Of a stretch of 64,000 nucleotides of DNA, positions 27,205-36,748 are shown in pieces (within the stretch, counting starts at the first letter, position 1; each line of letters starts with the position of its first letter). The stretch is from Brooklawnia sp032229645 (GTDB lineage Bacteria; Actinomycetota; Actinomycetes; Propionibacteriales; Propionibacteriaceae): assembly GCA_963722295.1 (NCBI GenBank), contig CAVRLB010000008.1:98251-162250 (forward strand), in the 5' to 3' direction. The position numbers and the translations under genes were made by a program. The notes beneath the pieces are model-generated. The model saw only the letters and a program-made list of their open reading frames with translations, searched no databases and was not told where the DNA came from.

Positions 27205-30200
27205 ATGGGTTCTGGTGACGCCTCCCGCGAAGAATTGGTGCGGCTGCTGAGTGAAGCTCGTCAGGCCAAGGATGTGTCGGTGCGTGGCGCAGCACGAATG
27301 GCCGGTGTCCCCAGTGCAACCGTGCAAGGCTGGCTGTCGGGCAAACACCTGCCAACTCCGGCGCTGCGCGACAACTTCCGCAAACTCTTGGTAGGGCTCG
27401 ACCTGCGGATTCCGGAAATCATGTGGAACCCGGACGCCGATCTGGTGAAGATATCCGGTCGGGCCCCCTACCTGGGGCTGCGTCCGTTCGGTGTGGACGA
27501 CGCCCCCGTCTACTTCGGGCGAGCCGCGGAGTCGAGGCGGCTCGCCGAACTGGTCGACGCGCTGCCCGGCCGCCGCGGCATCGTGGCTCTCGTCGGAGGC
27601 TCCGGCAGCGGCAAATCGTCGCTCTTGGCGGCCGGCCTGATCGGCGGTGAGTGCGTCAACGGCCTGCTCGCCGGCAGGCATGCGGTATGCCGCGATGCGC
27701 AGGCGTTGACCCTGGACGGCCCGGTCAATAGTGGGGGCGCCGACCTTATCGTGATCGATCAGATCGAAGAAGTGCTGCAAAATGACGGCGCGACGATCGC
27801 CACCGCGATGGGTGTGCTCGATGCTCTCGAACAAGAGACAGTCGTGGTGATCGGGTTACGTTCCGATGCATTCGGCGTGGCCGCCGAACACCCGGTGCTG
27901 GCCCGCGCACTTGAGCATCCGATGATCATCGCGCCGATGACTCGCGAAGAACTCACCCAGGCGATCGTTGCTCCTGCTGAACAGCACGGGGCAGAGGTCG
28001 AGCCCGAATTGGTTGAACTGCTGCTGGACGATCTGGCGCAGGACGAGTCCGCCGAGCGGTTGCCGCACTCGGTGCTGCCGCTGCTGTCCAGCGCGTTGCT
28101 GATGGTCTGGTCGCAATGCGGTGGAACCCGGATGACGACCGCGGACTATGTTCGTGCCGGAGGGCTGGCGTCTGCGGTCGAAACGATTGCGGAGAGCACC
28201 TATCTCGCATTGCCGGCCGACCAGCAGCAGCTCGTAGCTGGCCTGCTGCTGCGGCTGGTCTCGGTGCACGGCGACGCCGTCCTGCGTACTCACATCCCCA
28301 TGGAATCGCTATCCGATGCGCAACGCGCGGTCGCGGAGCAGTTCTTGGCGGCGCGGCTGCTGAGCGTCCAAGAAGACCAGCTGGCGATCAGCCATGACGC
28401 GTTGCTGATGCACTGGCATCGGCTTGCCGACTGGGTCGATGAGGGACGCATGGATTTGCGCGTCCACGAGCATCTACGTCGTGCGGCGGCGCTGTGGGTG
28501 GATAACGATCGCAGCCCGGACTCGCTGCTGCCTGTTAGTCGGCTGCCGGTGTTCACCGAGTTTGTTGCCGATCCGAACACGGCCGCGCAACTGAGCGCCG
28601 ACGAGCGCGAATTCGTCGAGCGCAGTGAAGCCCATTTCACCTCGCTGCTCGATCAGGAGAAGGCGGTCTCGTCGACGCTGCGTAGGCAGCACCGGATAGC
28701 GATGGTGCTGGCCTGCGTGATGGCGGCGATGGCGCTGATTGCCGGGCTGGCCATCGTCCACACCCGCCGAGTACAACTGGACGCCCAGTCACGCCAGATC
28801 GCCTATTCGATCCGCTCGAACACCAGCGGCGACACCTTTCTTGAAGCCCAGATGGCGTTGGCCGCGAACGGGCTGGCCGACACCGTAGAAGCGCGATCGG
28901 TCTTGCTCGACACCTACGCGAACGATGTGCCGACCCGGTGGTCGGGCAATGGGCCGTCGGTGCTGGCGAGGGCGTCCGACGACTCGGTCGTCATCCGGGC
29001 CGGTTCGCAAAGTGACCTGACGCTGTGGCGATCCGATGAAATGCAGAGCGGGCCGGGCGAGCAGTGGACGGTCAGCGATCATGCTCACCATCTCTATGCG
29101 ATCGATATCGCGATCGTCGATGGCAGGACGTTGGCGGCGGTCGGCGGCGAGCAGCACGCGAGCATTTGGGACGTCACCGGCCAGCCGCAGCTGCTCGCAG
29201 ACCTGCCGTCCGATGAACAGACCGTTCTCGCCACCGCCTTCACTCCTGACGGTCGAGGCCTACTGATGGGGGATTCGGCAGGCCAGCTGCGTGTCTTCTC
29301 GCTCGCCGATCCGGCGCAGCCCAACCAGGTGGCCCTCACCGACATTGGTGCGGCGGTGACCAGCATCGCGATGGATCCGACCCGCTCGGTGATCTACGTG
29401 GGTGGCGTCTCGGGACGCATCGAGCGGTGGCAGCTCGCGGGTTTGACGCCGCGGCCGATGGCCCCCGTGACCTATGAGGTCAACGGACGTACTCCGCGCA
29501 CTCAGGCCTTGGCGGTCAGCCCCGACGGTCACTGGTTGGTGGCCGGGATGGGTGCTCGGGCCAGCATGCGCTGGGACCTGACCAATCCCGACGGGCCCGG
29601 CGTCGTCTCGACCGACTACGCGTCGTGGGTGAACTCGGTGCGATTCACCGATGCCGACACCTATCTGACCGCCGACTCCGGGCAGCATGTGCGGGTGGTC
29701 GATGCGGCCACCGACACGGTGCATCGGAGCATGTCGGGTCCGATGCTGATGACCGGAGCCGAAATGGTACACGGGCATCCGGTAGCCGTGGACACTGCGG
29801 GCACTCTGCTGGTCTGGTCGGAGGCGAGCCCGTATCTGCGACTTGGTGGCCAGGCGGTCTATCAGCTGGCGGGTGATGCCGCAGGCGAAAAATGGCTGGC
29901 CTATGTCGACCTCGGCGCCGACTCGGTCGATCTGTGGTCGCTCGACCCCGTGCTGAAGAAGATGAAATCGCCGGTGGTGCCCGACGGCATCAGTCTGTAC
30001 AGCTCGATCTGGATGGACGGCGCCGGCACCATGCTATGGGCAGGCAGCACCGACGGCCGCGTCGTGGGCTGGCGGTTGGACCAGACCGGTGCGTCCGACC
30101 CGATCGTGCATCAGGTGATGGACGACTCGGCCGTGCTGAACAACGTTGTCGTCGATCGGACGGGCCACCTGATGGTGGTGAGCGAATACCTGAAGCAGAA

Positions 30201-30858
30201 GTCGTTGCTGCTGCGAGTCGGCGACGATGGCAAGCTGACCCAGCTGGCAGAACTCAACACCGAGACCCCGCAGATCGCCCGGTTCAGCGCCGATTCCAGT
30301 CTGCTGACGATCGGCATCGCAGAGAACGAGGTCAAGGTCTGGTCGCTGGCAGACCCTGAGCATCCGCAGCAGTTGCCGTCCATCATGACCGATTCAAACC
30401 CGTCGGTGAGCGCCATGTCTGCGGCCGGACCGATGCTGGCGGTCGGGACCGATCTGGGCACGGTGAGCGTATGGGACATGTCAGACCCCAGCGCGCCGAA
30501 GCCGGTCCATGAGTTTCACCAGTCCCAGGCGGCGATTTACGGTCTGAATTTCAGCCCGGACGGCAAGCGACTGATGGCCGGCGGCGGCGACGAGGTCTTC
30601 TACATGTGGGAGTTGGACGAGTCGTCCGATTCGGCCGAGCTTGTGCTGAACGCTCAGATGGGCCGCACGACCGACCTGATGTTCTTGGGTGATGGATCGT
30701 CGTTTGCCGGGACCGGGAACGATGGCCAGGTCAAGATCTGGGACCTGGCCATCGAGCGGGTGGAGACGGGACTTTGCGCGCAGCGCGGCACACCGCTGAG
30801 CGACCTCGAATGGAATCGTGCGATCGTTGGCGTCAGGCCGTTCGACCCTTGCCGCTAG
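27205..30858 (+). CDS. HTH-nSTAND1-TM-WD40 signalling NTPase
   Basis: A 1217-residue multidomain protein. Residues 1-65 form an Xre-like helix-turn-helix (VRGAARMAGVPSATVQGWLSG). PYLGLRPF at 88-95 opens the novel-STAND NTPase, with Walker A GGSGSGKSS at 131-139 and Walker B LIVIDQIEE at 171-179. A winged-helix-like arm follows to about 480. One transmembrane helix (about 497-520) separates this from roughly 680 residues of WD40-like blades such as VKVWSLADP and VSVWDMSDP. In actinobacteria this layout is typical of conflict or signalling proteins that sense something through the propeller and oligomerise through the NTPase. It starts 107 bases after the sortase gene on the same strand; any link to pili is positional only. 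Confidence 0.87.
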   Translation: MGSGDASREELVRLLSEARQAKDVSVRGAARMAGVPSATVQGWLSGKHLPTPALRDNFRKLLVGLDLRIPEIMWNPDADLVKISGRAPYLGLRPFGVDDAPVYFGRAAESRRLAELVDALPGRRGIVALVGGSGSGKSSLLAAGLIGGECVNGLLAGRHAVCRDAQALTLDGPVNSGGADLIVIDQIEEVLQNDGATIATAMGVLDALEQETVVVIGLRSDAFGVAAEHPVLARALEHPMIIAPMTREELTQAIVAPAEQHGAEVEPELVELLLDDLAQDESAERLPHSVLPLLSSALLMVWSQCGGTRMTTADYVRAGGLASAVETIAESTYLALPADQQQLVAGLLLRLVSVHGDAVLRTHIPMESLSDAQRAVAEQFLAARLLSVQEDQLAISHDALLMHWHRLADWVDEGRMDLRVHEHLRRAAALWVDNDRSPDSLLPVSRLPVFTEFVADPNTAAQLSADEREFVERSEAHFTSLLDQEKAVSSTLRRQHRIAMVLACVMAAMALIAGLAIVHTRRVQLDAQSRQIAYSIRSNTSGDTFLEAQMALAANGLADTVEARSVLLDTYANDVPTRWSGNGPSVLARASDDSVVIRAGSQSDLTLWRSDEMQSGPGEQWTVSDHAHHLYAIDIAIVDGRTLAAVGGEQHASIWDVTGQPQLLADLPSDEQTVLATAFTPDGRGLLMGDSAGQLRVFSLADPAQPNQVALTDIGAAVTSIAMDPTRSVIYVGGVSGRIERWQLAGLTPRPMAPVTYEVNGRTPRTQALAVSPDGHWLVAGMGARASMRWDLTNPDGPGVVSTDYASWVNSVRFTDADTYLTADSGQHVRVVDAATDTVHRSMSGPMLMTGAEMVHGHPVAVDTAGTLLVWSEASPYLRLGGQAVYQLAGDAAGEKWLAYVDLGADSVDLWSLDPVLKKMKSPVVPDGISLYSSIWMDGAGTMLWAGSTDGRVVGWRLDQTGASDPIVHQVMDDSAVLNNVVVDRTGHLMVVSEYLKQKSLLLRVGDDGKLTQLAELNTETPQIARFSADSSLLTIGIAENEVKVWSLADPEHPQQLPSIMTDSNPSVSAMSAAGPMLAVGTDLGTVSVWDMSDPSAPKPVHEFHQSQAAIYGLNFSPDGKRLMAGGGDEVFYMWELDESSDSAELVLNAQMGRTTDLMFLGDGSSFAGTGNDGQVKIWDLAIERVETGLCAQRGTPLSDLEWNRAIVGVRPFDPCR

Positions 30859-30876
30859 GGGCCTATCTCGGCCGGC

Positions 30877-32079
30877 TCAACGACCGCGGCGGGCGGATGC
30901 CAGATGCCAGGCCCAAAGCCCGGATCCGCTCACTCCGAATACACAGCTGGCCAGAGCCAGCGAGAAGATGCTGCCCGAGACGAGTGGAATGATGACGCCT
31001 GCCAGCAGCGCATTGAGCAGCAGTGAAACGAAGCTCTGCAACGATGCGGCAGTACCACGCCTGGAGGGGAAGAGGTCGAGCATCGTCAACTGCAGGATGG
31101 GGAACGCCAGCGACATGCCGAACGCGATGAGCGCGGGCCCGACGATCGGCCACGGCAACTGGGACGCCAGGCCAGACGCGGCCAGTCCGACATTCAGTGC
31201 TATCGCGCCCAGCATGATGCCGAGCCCGATGCTGGCCACCTTCTCGGGATGACCCCACTCGGCCAGCCGCGAGTTGATGAACGAGCCGAGGATCATGCCG
31301 GTGATCATCGGCACGAAGAAGACCCAGAAGTCGCGTTCGCCAAGCCCGAGCAGCCGGACGATGAAGATCGGCGCCCCCGCGATGTACAGGAACTGCGCCG
31401 AGAAGGCCAGGGACGAAGCGAAGGCGAGCCGCGCGAACGGGCCGTCGGTCGCCACTTCGCGCATGCCGGAGAAGATCGGTCCGAGCCGCAGCGGCGTCCG
31501 CTTGTCGGCCGAGTGGGATTCGGGCAGCCCGAAGGTGATGAGCAGGAGCAGCAGCACCGTGTAGCCGGTGAGGAAGATGAAGATGATCTCCCAGTCGCCG
31601 ACGGCGAGCAGCCAGCCGCCAACCACCGGTGCCAACGCGGGCGCGACGCCGAAGATCATCGAGATCTGCGCCATCACGCGCTGGGCCTGCCAGCCGTCAT
31701 AGAGGTCGCGGACCAGCGCCCGCGAGATGATCTGGCCGGCACCGGCGAAGACACCCTGGACGGCGCGGAAGGCCAATAGGACGCCCAGACTAGGGGCGAA
31801 GGCGCAGCCGATCGACGCGAGAGCGAAGGCGGCCATGCCGAGGATCATGACGGGTTTGCGTCCGACCGCGTCGGAAATAGGGCCGTGAAAGAGGCTGGCG
31901 AACGCGTAGGCGAACAGGTAGATGCTGGTGATCTGCTGCAGCGCCGCGTCCGAGGCCCCGAACTGGACGCCGATGCGGGCGAACGCGGGAAAGACCGAGT
32001 CGATGGTGAACGGGCCGATCATCGACAGCATCGCCACGATGATCGTCGTCTGCAGGCCAACACGTTTACTCACCGGCAC
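30877..32079 (-). CDS. Bcr/CflA-type multidrug efflux MFS transporter
   Basis: A 400-residue, 12-helix transporter. GPISDAVGRKPVMILG is the MFS A-motif, and RAVQGVFAGAGQIISRALVRDL with GVAPALAPVVGGWLL is the C-motif of drug:H+ antiporters in the Bcr/CflA group. These proteins export bicyclomycin, chloramphenicol, sulfonamides or cysteine-type metabolites. It is convergent with the nSTAND gene (18 bases between stops) and divergent from a Gfo/Idh gene with only 37 bases between starts, so the two promoters overlap. Confidence 0.9.
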   Translation of the reverse strand: MPVSKRVGLQTTIIVAMLSMIGPFTIDSVFPAFARIGVQFGASDAALQQITSIYLFAYAFASLFHGPISDAVGRKPVMILGMAAFALASIGCAFAPSLGVLLAFRAVQGVFAGAGQIISRALVRDLYDGWQAQRVMAQISMIFGVAPALAPVVGGWLLAVGDWEIIFIFLTGYTVLLLLLITFGLPESHSADKRTPLRLGPIFSGMREVATDGPFARLAFASSLAFSAQFLYIAGAPIFIVRLLGLGERDFWVFFVPMITGMILGSFINSRLAEWGHPEKVASIGLGIMLGAIALNVGLAASGLASQLPWPIVGPALIAFGMSLAFPILQLTMLDLFPSRRGTAASLQSFVSLLLNALLAGVIIPLVSGSIFSLALASCVFGVSGSGLWAWHLASARRGR

Positions 32080-32116
32080 ACCTTAGCCCTCCGGCGGCTG
32101 CCGTAAGGTTTCAGTC

Positions 32117-33070
32117 ATGATTCGTATCGCCACGATCGGCACCAGCGCGATCACCTATTCGTTCGTCGACGCACTCGCCGAGGTGTCCACGATCGAACTC
32201 GCCGGGGTCTATTCGCGCAGTCGCGAGACCGCCCAGAAGGCGGCGGCCGCCTTCGGCGCAGAACAGACCTGGACCGATCTGGACGCGATGCTCGCGTCCA
32301 CCGATGTCGACGCGGTCTATGTCGCCAGCCCGAACGGCGTTCATCATGAGCAGGCGCTGCGCGCCATCCGGGCCGGCAAGCACGTCCTCGTGGAGAAGCC
32401 CGCTGTGCCGACCGCGGACCAGTTCTCGGTATTGCTGGACGAGGCGAAGGACGCCGGTGTCGTGATATTTGAGGGCATGCGCAATGCCTATGATCCGGGG
32501 ACCGCAGCCCTGCGGGCGCTGTTGCCGAAGCTCGGCCAAATCCGCAGGGTCTCGCTGGCCTATTCGCAGCGTTCCGCCCGCTATGACCTGGTGCTCACGG
32601 GCCGGTCGGTGAACATCTTCGATCCGAAGCTGGCCGGGGGAGCGCTGTACGACATCGGGGTCTACTGCGTCTCGATGCTGGTGGACCTCTTCGGGGTGCC
32701 GCAGGCTGTGACGGCGTCGAATGTGACCGTCGGCTCCGGCGTGGATGGGGCGGGCGCGGTGCTCGCCAGCTATCCGGGGATGGTGGCCGATCTCTCGTAC
32801 TCGAAGATCACTGCGTCCGACCGGCCGAGCGAAATTCAGGGCGAGCTTGCGACGGTGACCTTCGACAGGGTTGCGGCGCCCCGCGAACTCGTCGTGACCT
32901 ACCTGGACGGTAAGCGTCACACCGAGCGCCTCGATCTGTCACCGGCGAACATGAGGTTCGAGATCGAGCGTTTCGGGCAGCTGATCGAGGGGGACGATCC
33001 GGCCGCTGACCAGCTGCGCACCCTGCACACCCTCGAGACGATCGACGCCATCCGGGCATCATCGATCTGA
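32117..33070 (+). CDS. Gfo/Idh/MocA family NAD(P)-dependent oxidoreductase
   Basis: A 317-residue protein. The N-terminal Rossmann fold starts IRIATIGTSAITYSFVDAL. The conserved lysine is in HVLVEKPAVPTADQF (about residue 96). The C-terminal alpha/beta domain starts near 120 (FEGMRNAYDPG). The family oxidises or reduces sugars and their derivatives; this YulF/MviM-like member cannot be assigned a substrate. The overlapping upstream region with the Bcr/CflA gene suggests joint regulation. TAAGG precedes the ATG. Confidence 0.88.
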   Translation: MIRIATIGTSAITYSFVDALAEVSTIELAGVYSRSRETAQKAAAAFGAEQTWTDLDAMLASTDVDAVYVASPNGVHHEQALRAIRAGKHVLVEKPAVPTADQFSVLLDEAKDAGVVIFEGMRNAYDPGTAALRALLPKLGQIRRVSLAYSQRSARYDLVLTGRSVNIFDPKLAGGALYDIGVYCVSMLVDLFGVPQAVTASNVTVGSGVDGAGAVLASYPGMVADLSYSKITASDRPSEIQGELATVTFDRVAAPRELVVTYLDGKRHTERLDLSPANMRFEIERFGQLIEGDDPAADQLRTLHTLETIDAIRASSI

Positions 33071-33116
33071 GCTGTCGAGTTTCAGGCTGATGAGCCTCCC
33101 CCCACGCTCGCTCAGG

Positions 33117-33959
33117 TCAGCTGGGGTCGGGGATGACGAGGGCTGCGGCCTCCTCGGCTTCCATTCCGGCAACGAACTCGTGCTTGGACGACTGCCAGCC
33201 GTCCTCGGTCATGCCGGTTCGCCAGTAGCCCGAGATCGAGGCGTCTGATTTCGAGACGCCGCGTTCGACGAAGAGATAGCGGCGTAGGTCCTTGACCATC
33301 TCCGCAACGCCGTGGACGAACCAACCGGTCCGGCCCTCGGCGATCTGCGACGCCCGGACCGCCTGGGCAAGTCTTTGGCCGAAGGGTGCGCCGTCCCGGA
33401 AGACCCAGACGATCTGGACGCCGGCCGGTTCCGGGATGTCGAAAACCGCCGACTGTTCTGCGACTTCGAGGAACGCCACGCCCGTCGCGCCTTCAGGGAA
33501 CTCGTCCAGCGCAGCGCAGATGGCAGGGGAGGCCGCCTCATCGCCGACCAGCACGAAGTGGTCGTAGTCGGCGCTGGGCGCCCAGGCGCCGCCGGGACCG
33601 AAGTAACTGATGGCGTCACCGGGATTGGCCCGCTGTGCCCAGGGGCCGGCCAGCCCGGTATCGCCGTGGGTGACGAAGTCGAGCACCATCGTGCCGTTGA
33701 CGGTGTCGCGGTAGCGCAGCGAGTAGGTGCGCGTCACCGGCCGGTGTTCGGGGTATTGGGTGGCGGCCTGCTCGGGATCGACCGGATGCGAATACGGCGC
33801 ATCTTGCGGCGGGAAGAGCAGCTTCACGTAGTGATCGGTGAAGGGCAGGTCTAGGCCGATCAGGTCGGGCGAATCGAATGTCAGCCGGATCAGCTGCGGG
33901 GAGACCCGCTCGCTGCTGGTGACGGTGGCGTGCCGTAGGACGCGCTGACGAGGTGGCAT
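33117..33959 (-). CDS. Siderophore-interacting protein (FAD-dependent ferric reductase)
   Basis: A 280-residue flavoprotein of the SIP/ViuB family, which reduces ferric siderophores in the cytosol to release iron. The FAD-binding barrel includes VTRTYSLRYRD (RxYS motif). The NAD-binding half includes HFVLVGDEAASPAICAAL, and the C-terminus has GYWRTGMTEDGW, both diagnostic. I place the start at ATG 33959 because GGAAGAGG lies five bases upstream; an upstream 25-residue extension would cross the iron-box region. The candidate DtxR/IdeR operator 53 bases upstream fits iron repression. No siderophore uptake or synthesis genes lie nearby. Confidence 0.9.
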   Translation of the reverse strand: MPPRQRVLRHATVTSSERVSPQLIRLTFDSPDLIGLDLPFTDHYVKLLFPPQDAPYSHPVDPEQAATQYPEHRPVTRTYSLRYRDTVNGTMVLDFVTHGDTGLAGPWAQRANPGDAISYFGPGGAWAPSADYDHFVLVGDEAASPAICAALDEFPEGATGVAFLEVAEQSAVFDIPEPAGVQIVWVFRDGAPFGQRLAQAVRASQIAEGRTGWFVHGVAEMVKDLRRYLFVERGVSKSDASISGYWRTGMTEDGWQSSKHEFVAGMEAEEAAALVIPDPS

Positions 33960-34011
33960 GGCTGCCTCTTCCGGTTGCTTCCGACAATGCTCAGTACGCG
34001 CATGGCTGCAC

Positions 34012-34025
34012 TTAGGCCATCCTAA
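34012..34025. promoter_or_regulatory. Candidate DtxR/IdeR iron box
   Basis: TTAGG-CCAT-CCTAA is a perfect inverted repeat matching the outer TTAGG and inner CTAA elements of the actinobacterial DtxR/IdeR operator consensus (12 of 19 positions over the full site by eye). It lies 53 bases upstream of the siderophore-interacting protein start, where a repressor would block transcription under iron sufficiency. Confidence 0.6.
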
Positions 34026-34070
34026 TTTGGGCATTCAAGTGCGGCGGGGAGGCCGGTGCGGAAACGGGCC

Positions 34071-34168
34071 GTGACAAACTACATGCGATCTTGGCGAACT
34101 TGCCTCGAATCGCAGTGCTGAAACGATTTGGCCGGCATATCGCATGTAGATCGCATGTAGTTAGTCAC
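34071..34168. repeat. 98-bp element with 20-bp inverted terminal arms
   Basis: Bases 34071-34090 (GTGACAAACTACATGCGATC) are the reverse complement of 34149-34168 with one mismatch. Next to the right arm TCGCATGTAG occurs twice (34139-34148 and 34151-34160). The 58-base centre has no reading frame. It lies between the iron box and the 3' end of the peptide transporter. A small non-autonomous mobile element, or a large stem-loop in the peptide-transporter 3' region, are both possible. Confidence 0.65.
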
Positions 34169-34258
34169 GCTTGCCGAAAGTCACGGCAACAAACACGGCC
34201 TTTCCCGCCCGAGAACAGGGGAGAAGAAGCCGTGCAGAGATGGAATTGAGCTGCTCGG

Positions 34259-35746
34259 CTACTTCACGCCACGCATCAGCTTGTTGATCGGCCCGCGCGC
34301 CAGGAAGAGGGCCACGCCCACGACGATTGAGCCGAGACCGATGCTCAAGAAGTACGGCACCTCGTTCGAGGTCGAGTACAGCGATGACAGCGATCCTGCC
34401 ATGGCCGAACCCAGTGAGACCGAGAGGAAGTAGAGCGCGACCATCTGCGAGTGATAGGCCCTCGGGGCCAGTTTTGTCGACAGGGATTGGCCGACCGGAG
34501 ACAGGCATAGCTCGGCGATGGTGAAGAAGAAGAGGATCAATACGATCGCCCAGAACGGCACGGTGCCGTTCGCGCTTCCGGTGAACGGGATGAACAGCAA
34601 GAAGGCACATCCCATGATGACGGTGCCAAGCGAGAACTTCACCGGGGTGCTCGGCTGGCGGTCGCCCAGCGCGGTCCACATCGCTGCGAAGACGCCCGCG
34701 AAGACGATGATGAAGACCGGGTTGATCGACTGCACGACACTCGGCGGCAAGTCGATGCCGAAGACATGCCGGTTGAGCCGCTGGTCGGAGTAGATCGCCA
34801 TGACGGTGAATTGCTGTTGGAAGAGCGACCAGAAGACCGAGGAGGCGATGAACATCGGGATGAAGGAGAAGACGCGGCTGCGCTCGTCCCCATCAATGTT
34901 CTTGCTGCTCAAGATCAGGACGAAGAGCGCCACGGCGGCGATAGAGGTCAGCACGACAACGATGGTCGACAGGCTCTCCGCCTTGATCAGGCCGGACGCG
35001 ATGATGGCGGCCAGCGCGGCGACAACGACGACCAGACCGATCGTCCAGTTGCGCTTCTCGGTGTTATTGAGCGGGTTGGTCGGCTTGGAGCTCGCGGTGC
35101 TCAGCGTGCGGCGGCGCATCGCGATGTATTGGATCAGGCCGAGGGCCATGCCGACGGCTGCCAGGCCGAAGCCCCAGTGGAAGCCCCGCCATCCCCACAG
35201 CGCACTGGTGCCGAGCGGGCCGATCAGGGCGCCGATGTTGACGCCCATGTAGTAGATCGAGAAGGCCGCATCGCGCCGGTTGTCGAGGGGGGAGTAGAGG
35301 TCGCCCAACGTGGTGGAGGTGGTGGTCTTCAGCGAGCCACCGCCCAGGGCGACGCAGACCAGGCCGACCGCCAGGCCGGGCACGCCCGGCAGGAACGCCA
35401 GCGCCAGGTGCCCGCACATGACCAGGATCGCGGCGCTGAGCAGCGTCTTCTCGGACCCGAGCAATCGGTCGGCGACCCAGCCGCCCAGAACGGACGAGAG
35501 GTACACCAGGCCACCGTAGGCACCCACGATCGAGGTGGCGGCTGCTTCGGACAGCCCCAAGCCCCCGTCGCTGACCGAGTAGTAGATGTAGAAGGCCAGC
35601 AGGCTCTGCATGCCGTAGAAGCTGAAGCGCTCCCACATCTCGACGCCTGCGAGGTTCGCCAGGCCCCAGGGATGTCCGAAGAATCCGCCGTTGGATGCTT
35701 TGAAATCGGGGGCCACCGGCGATGGCTCGGATGTGGTTGATGACAC
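34259..35746 (-). CDS. POT/PTR family proton-dependent oligopeptide transporter
   Basis: A 495-residue membrane protein of the peptide MFS family. The N-terminal signature reads WERFSFYGMQSLLAFYIYYS (ExxERFxYY-type), and later GGWVADRLLG and SIYYMGVNIGALIGPL are conserved PTR2 segments. It imports di- and tripeptides with protons. I choose the GTG at 35746 with AAGGA eight bases upstream; the 38 residues above it are not family-like. The 267-base gap to the next gene holds no feature I recognise beyond an AT-rich promoter-like stretch. Confidence 0.92.
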   Translation of the reverse strand: MSSTTSEPSPVAPDFKASNGGFFGHPWGLANLAGVEMWERFSFYGMQSLLAFYIYYSVSDGGLGLSEAAATSIVGAYGGLVYLSSVLGGWVADRLLGSEKTLLSAAILVMCGHLALAFLPGVPGLAVGLVCVALGGGSLKTTTSTTLGDLYSPLDNRRDAAFSIYYMGVNIGALIGPLGTSALWGWRGFHWGFGLAAVGMALGLIQYIAMRRRTLSTASSKPTNPLNNTEKRNWTIGLVVVVAALAAIIASGLIKAESLSTIVVVLTSIAAVALFVLILSSKNIDGDERSRVFSFIPMFIASSVFWSLFQQQFTVMAIYSDQRLNRHVFGIDLPPSVVQSINPVFIIVFAGVFAAMWTALGDRQPSTPVKFSLGTVIMGCAFLLFIPFTGSANGTVPFWAIVLILFFFTIAELCLSPVGQSLSTKLAPRAYHSQMVALYFLSVSLGSAMAGSLSSLYSTSNEVPYFLSIGLGSIVVGVALFLARGPINKLMRGVK

Positions 35747-36013
35747 GATGTCATTCCTTGCTCGTGACCCGCAGGTCGTCGTCCGGGTTGCTGCAGCATT
35801 TGCTGTGAACCCGCGGTACGCTATCACGATTGACAGGGGAATGGCAGATCGGCTGGACAAAATACCGCAATATTTGCGTTTCTGCCCGGTCGTGTCATGT
35901 CTCTATCAGCGCTCTTCGGTGACGTGGCACATCGTCACTTTCCGACGAAGCCGACCTGCCTGGCCGCTGCTAGATCGGCGACGCGGCCAGACGTCGTTGC
36001 TGTAGGTGGGCCT

Positions 36014-36478
36014 TCAGAGCGTATTCGGCGGGGATATGCTCGCTGCGTCGGATGCTGCGCGCCTCACCAGCCCGCGCAACCGCTGTTCGACCCCGTCACT
36101 GGCAGCGATCACAGCGTATGCGTTCGGCCACATGTCGCCGTCGTCCAGTGCTGCGTTCTCACTGAATCCGATGGTCCCGTACAGCGTCTTGAATTTGGAC
36201 GCAGGCTGGTAGTAGACGATCAGCTTTCCGTCCTTGGCATACGACGGGAAGCCGTACCAGGTCTTGGGCATCAGTTCGGGCGCTTCCTCGGAGACGACCC
36301 TATGAAGCAAGGTGGCGACCGCCTTGTCGGTACCCTCCAGCGCCTCGATAGCGTCCATACAGGACTCAAGTTCTTTCGCCAGTTTGGCGGCGCCCTTCAG
36401 GCCTTTGGTCGATCGCAGCTCTTCGGCCCGGTGTTTCATGGCGGCTCGTTCGTCTGCGCTGAATCCGCTCTCGGTCAT
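36014..36478 (-). CDS. DUF1801 (YdhG-like) domain protein
   Basis: A 154-residue cytosolic protein. The C-terminal 100 residues carry the family pattern VVSEEAPELMPKTWYGFPSYAKDGKLIVYY and the following beta-strand FKTLYGTIGFS. The first 50 residues are a charged helical extension (DERAAMKHRAEELRSTKG). DUF1801 includes proteins annotated as iron chaperones (frataxin-like fold), but this fold is not evidence of iron handling. Start 36478 is supported by AAGGA seven bases upstream. The upstream region, shared with the divergent Fic gene, contains the 73-bp repeats. Confidence 0.8.
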   Translation of the reverse strand: MTESGFSADERAAMKHRAEELRSTKGLKGAAKLAKELESCMDAIEALEGTDKAVATLLHRVVSEEAPELMPKTWYGFPSYAKDGKLIVYYQPASKFKTLYGTIGFSENAALDDGDMWPNAYAVIAASDGVEQRLRGLVRRAASDAASISPPNTL

Positions 36479-36528
36479 GTCACAGTCCTTTGGCTTGCTT
36501 GATCGTGCCGCCAAGCGTAGTTCTGTGG

Positions 36529-36717
36529 CTGAACTCCCCGAAGACTTGGAAGTTAGAACCGACGCTGCAAGTGCACTTGGACGCACCGAACGAACTTCCA
36601 ACTGAACTCCCCGAAGACTTGGAAGTTAGAACCGACGCTGCAAGTGCACTTGGACACACCGAACGAACTTCCAACTGAACTCCCCGAAGACTTGGAAGTT
36701 TCGCCTCAACTTCCAAG
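36529..36717. repeat. 73-bp direct repeats with six TTGGAAGTT/AACTTCCAA half-sites
   Basis: Two full 73-bp units (36529-36601 and 36602-36674, one or two differences) and a partial third (36675-36700). TTGGAAGTT occurs at 36546, 36619 and 36692, and its reverse complement AACTTCCAA at 36593, 36666 and 36708, so every unit carries an inverted pair. The block lies between the divergent DUF1801 and Fic genes and ends 32 bases before the Fic start, as expected for an operator array. Confidence 0.85.
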
Positions 36718-36748
36718 TTGATCGGTGGTTCAGTTGTAAGGTTCAGGG

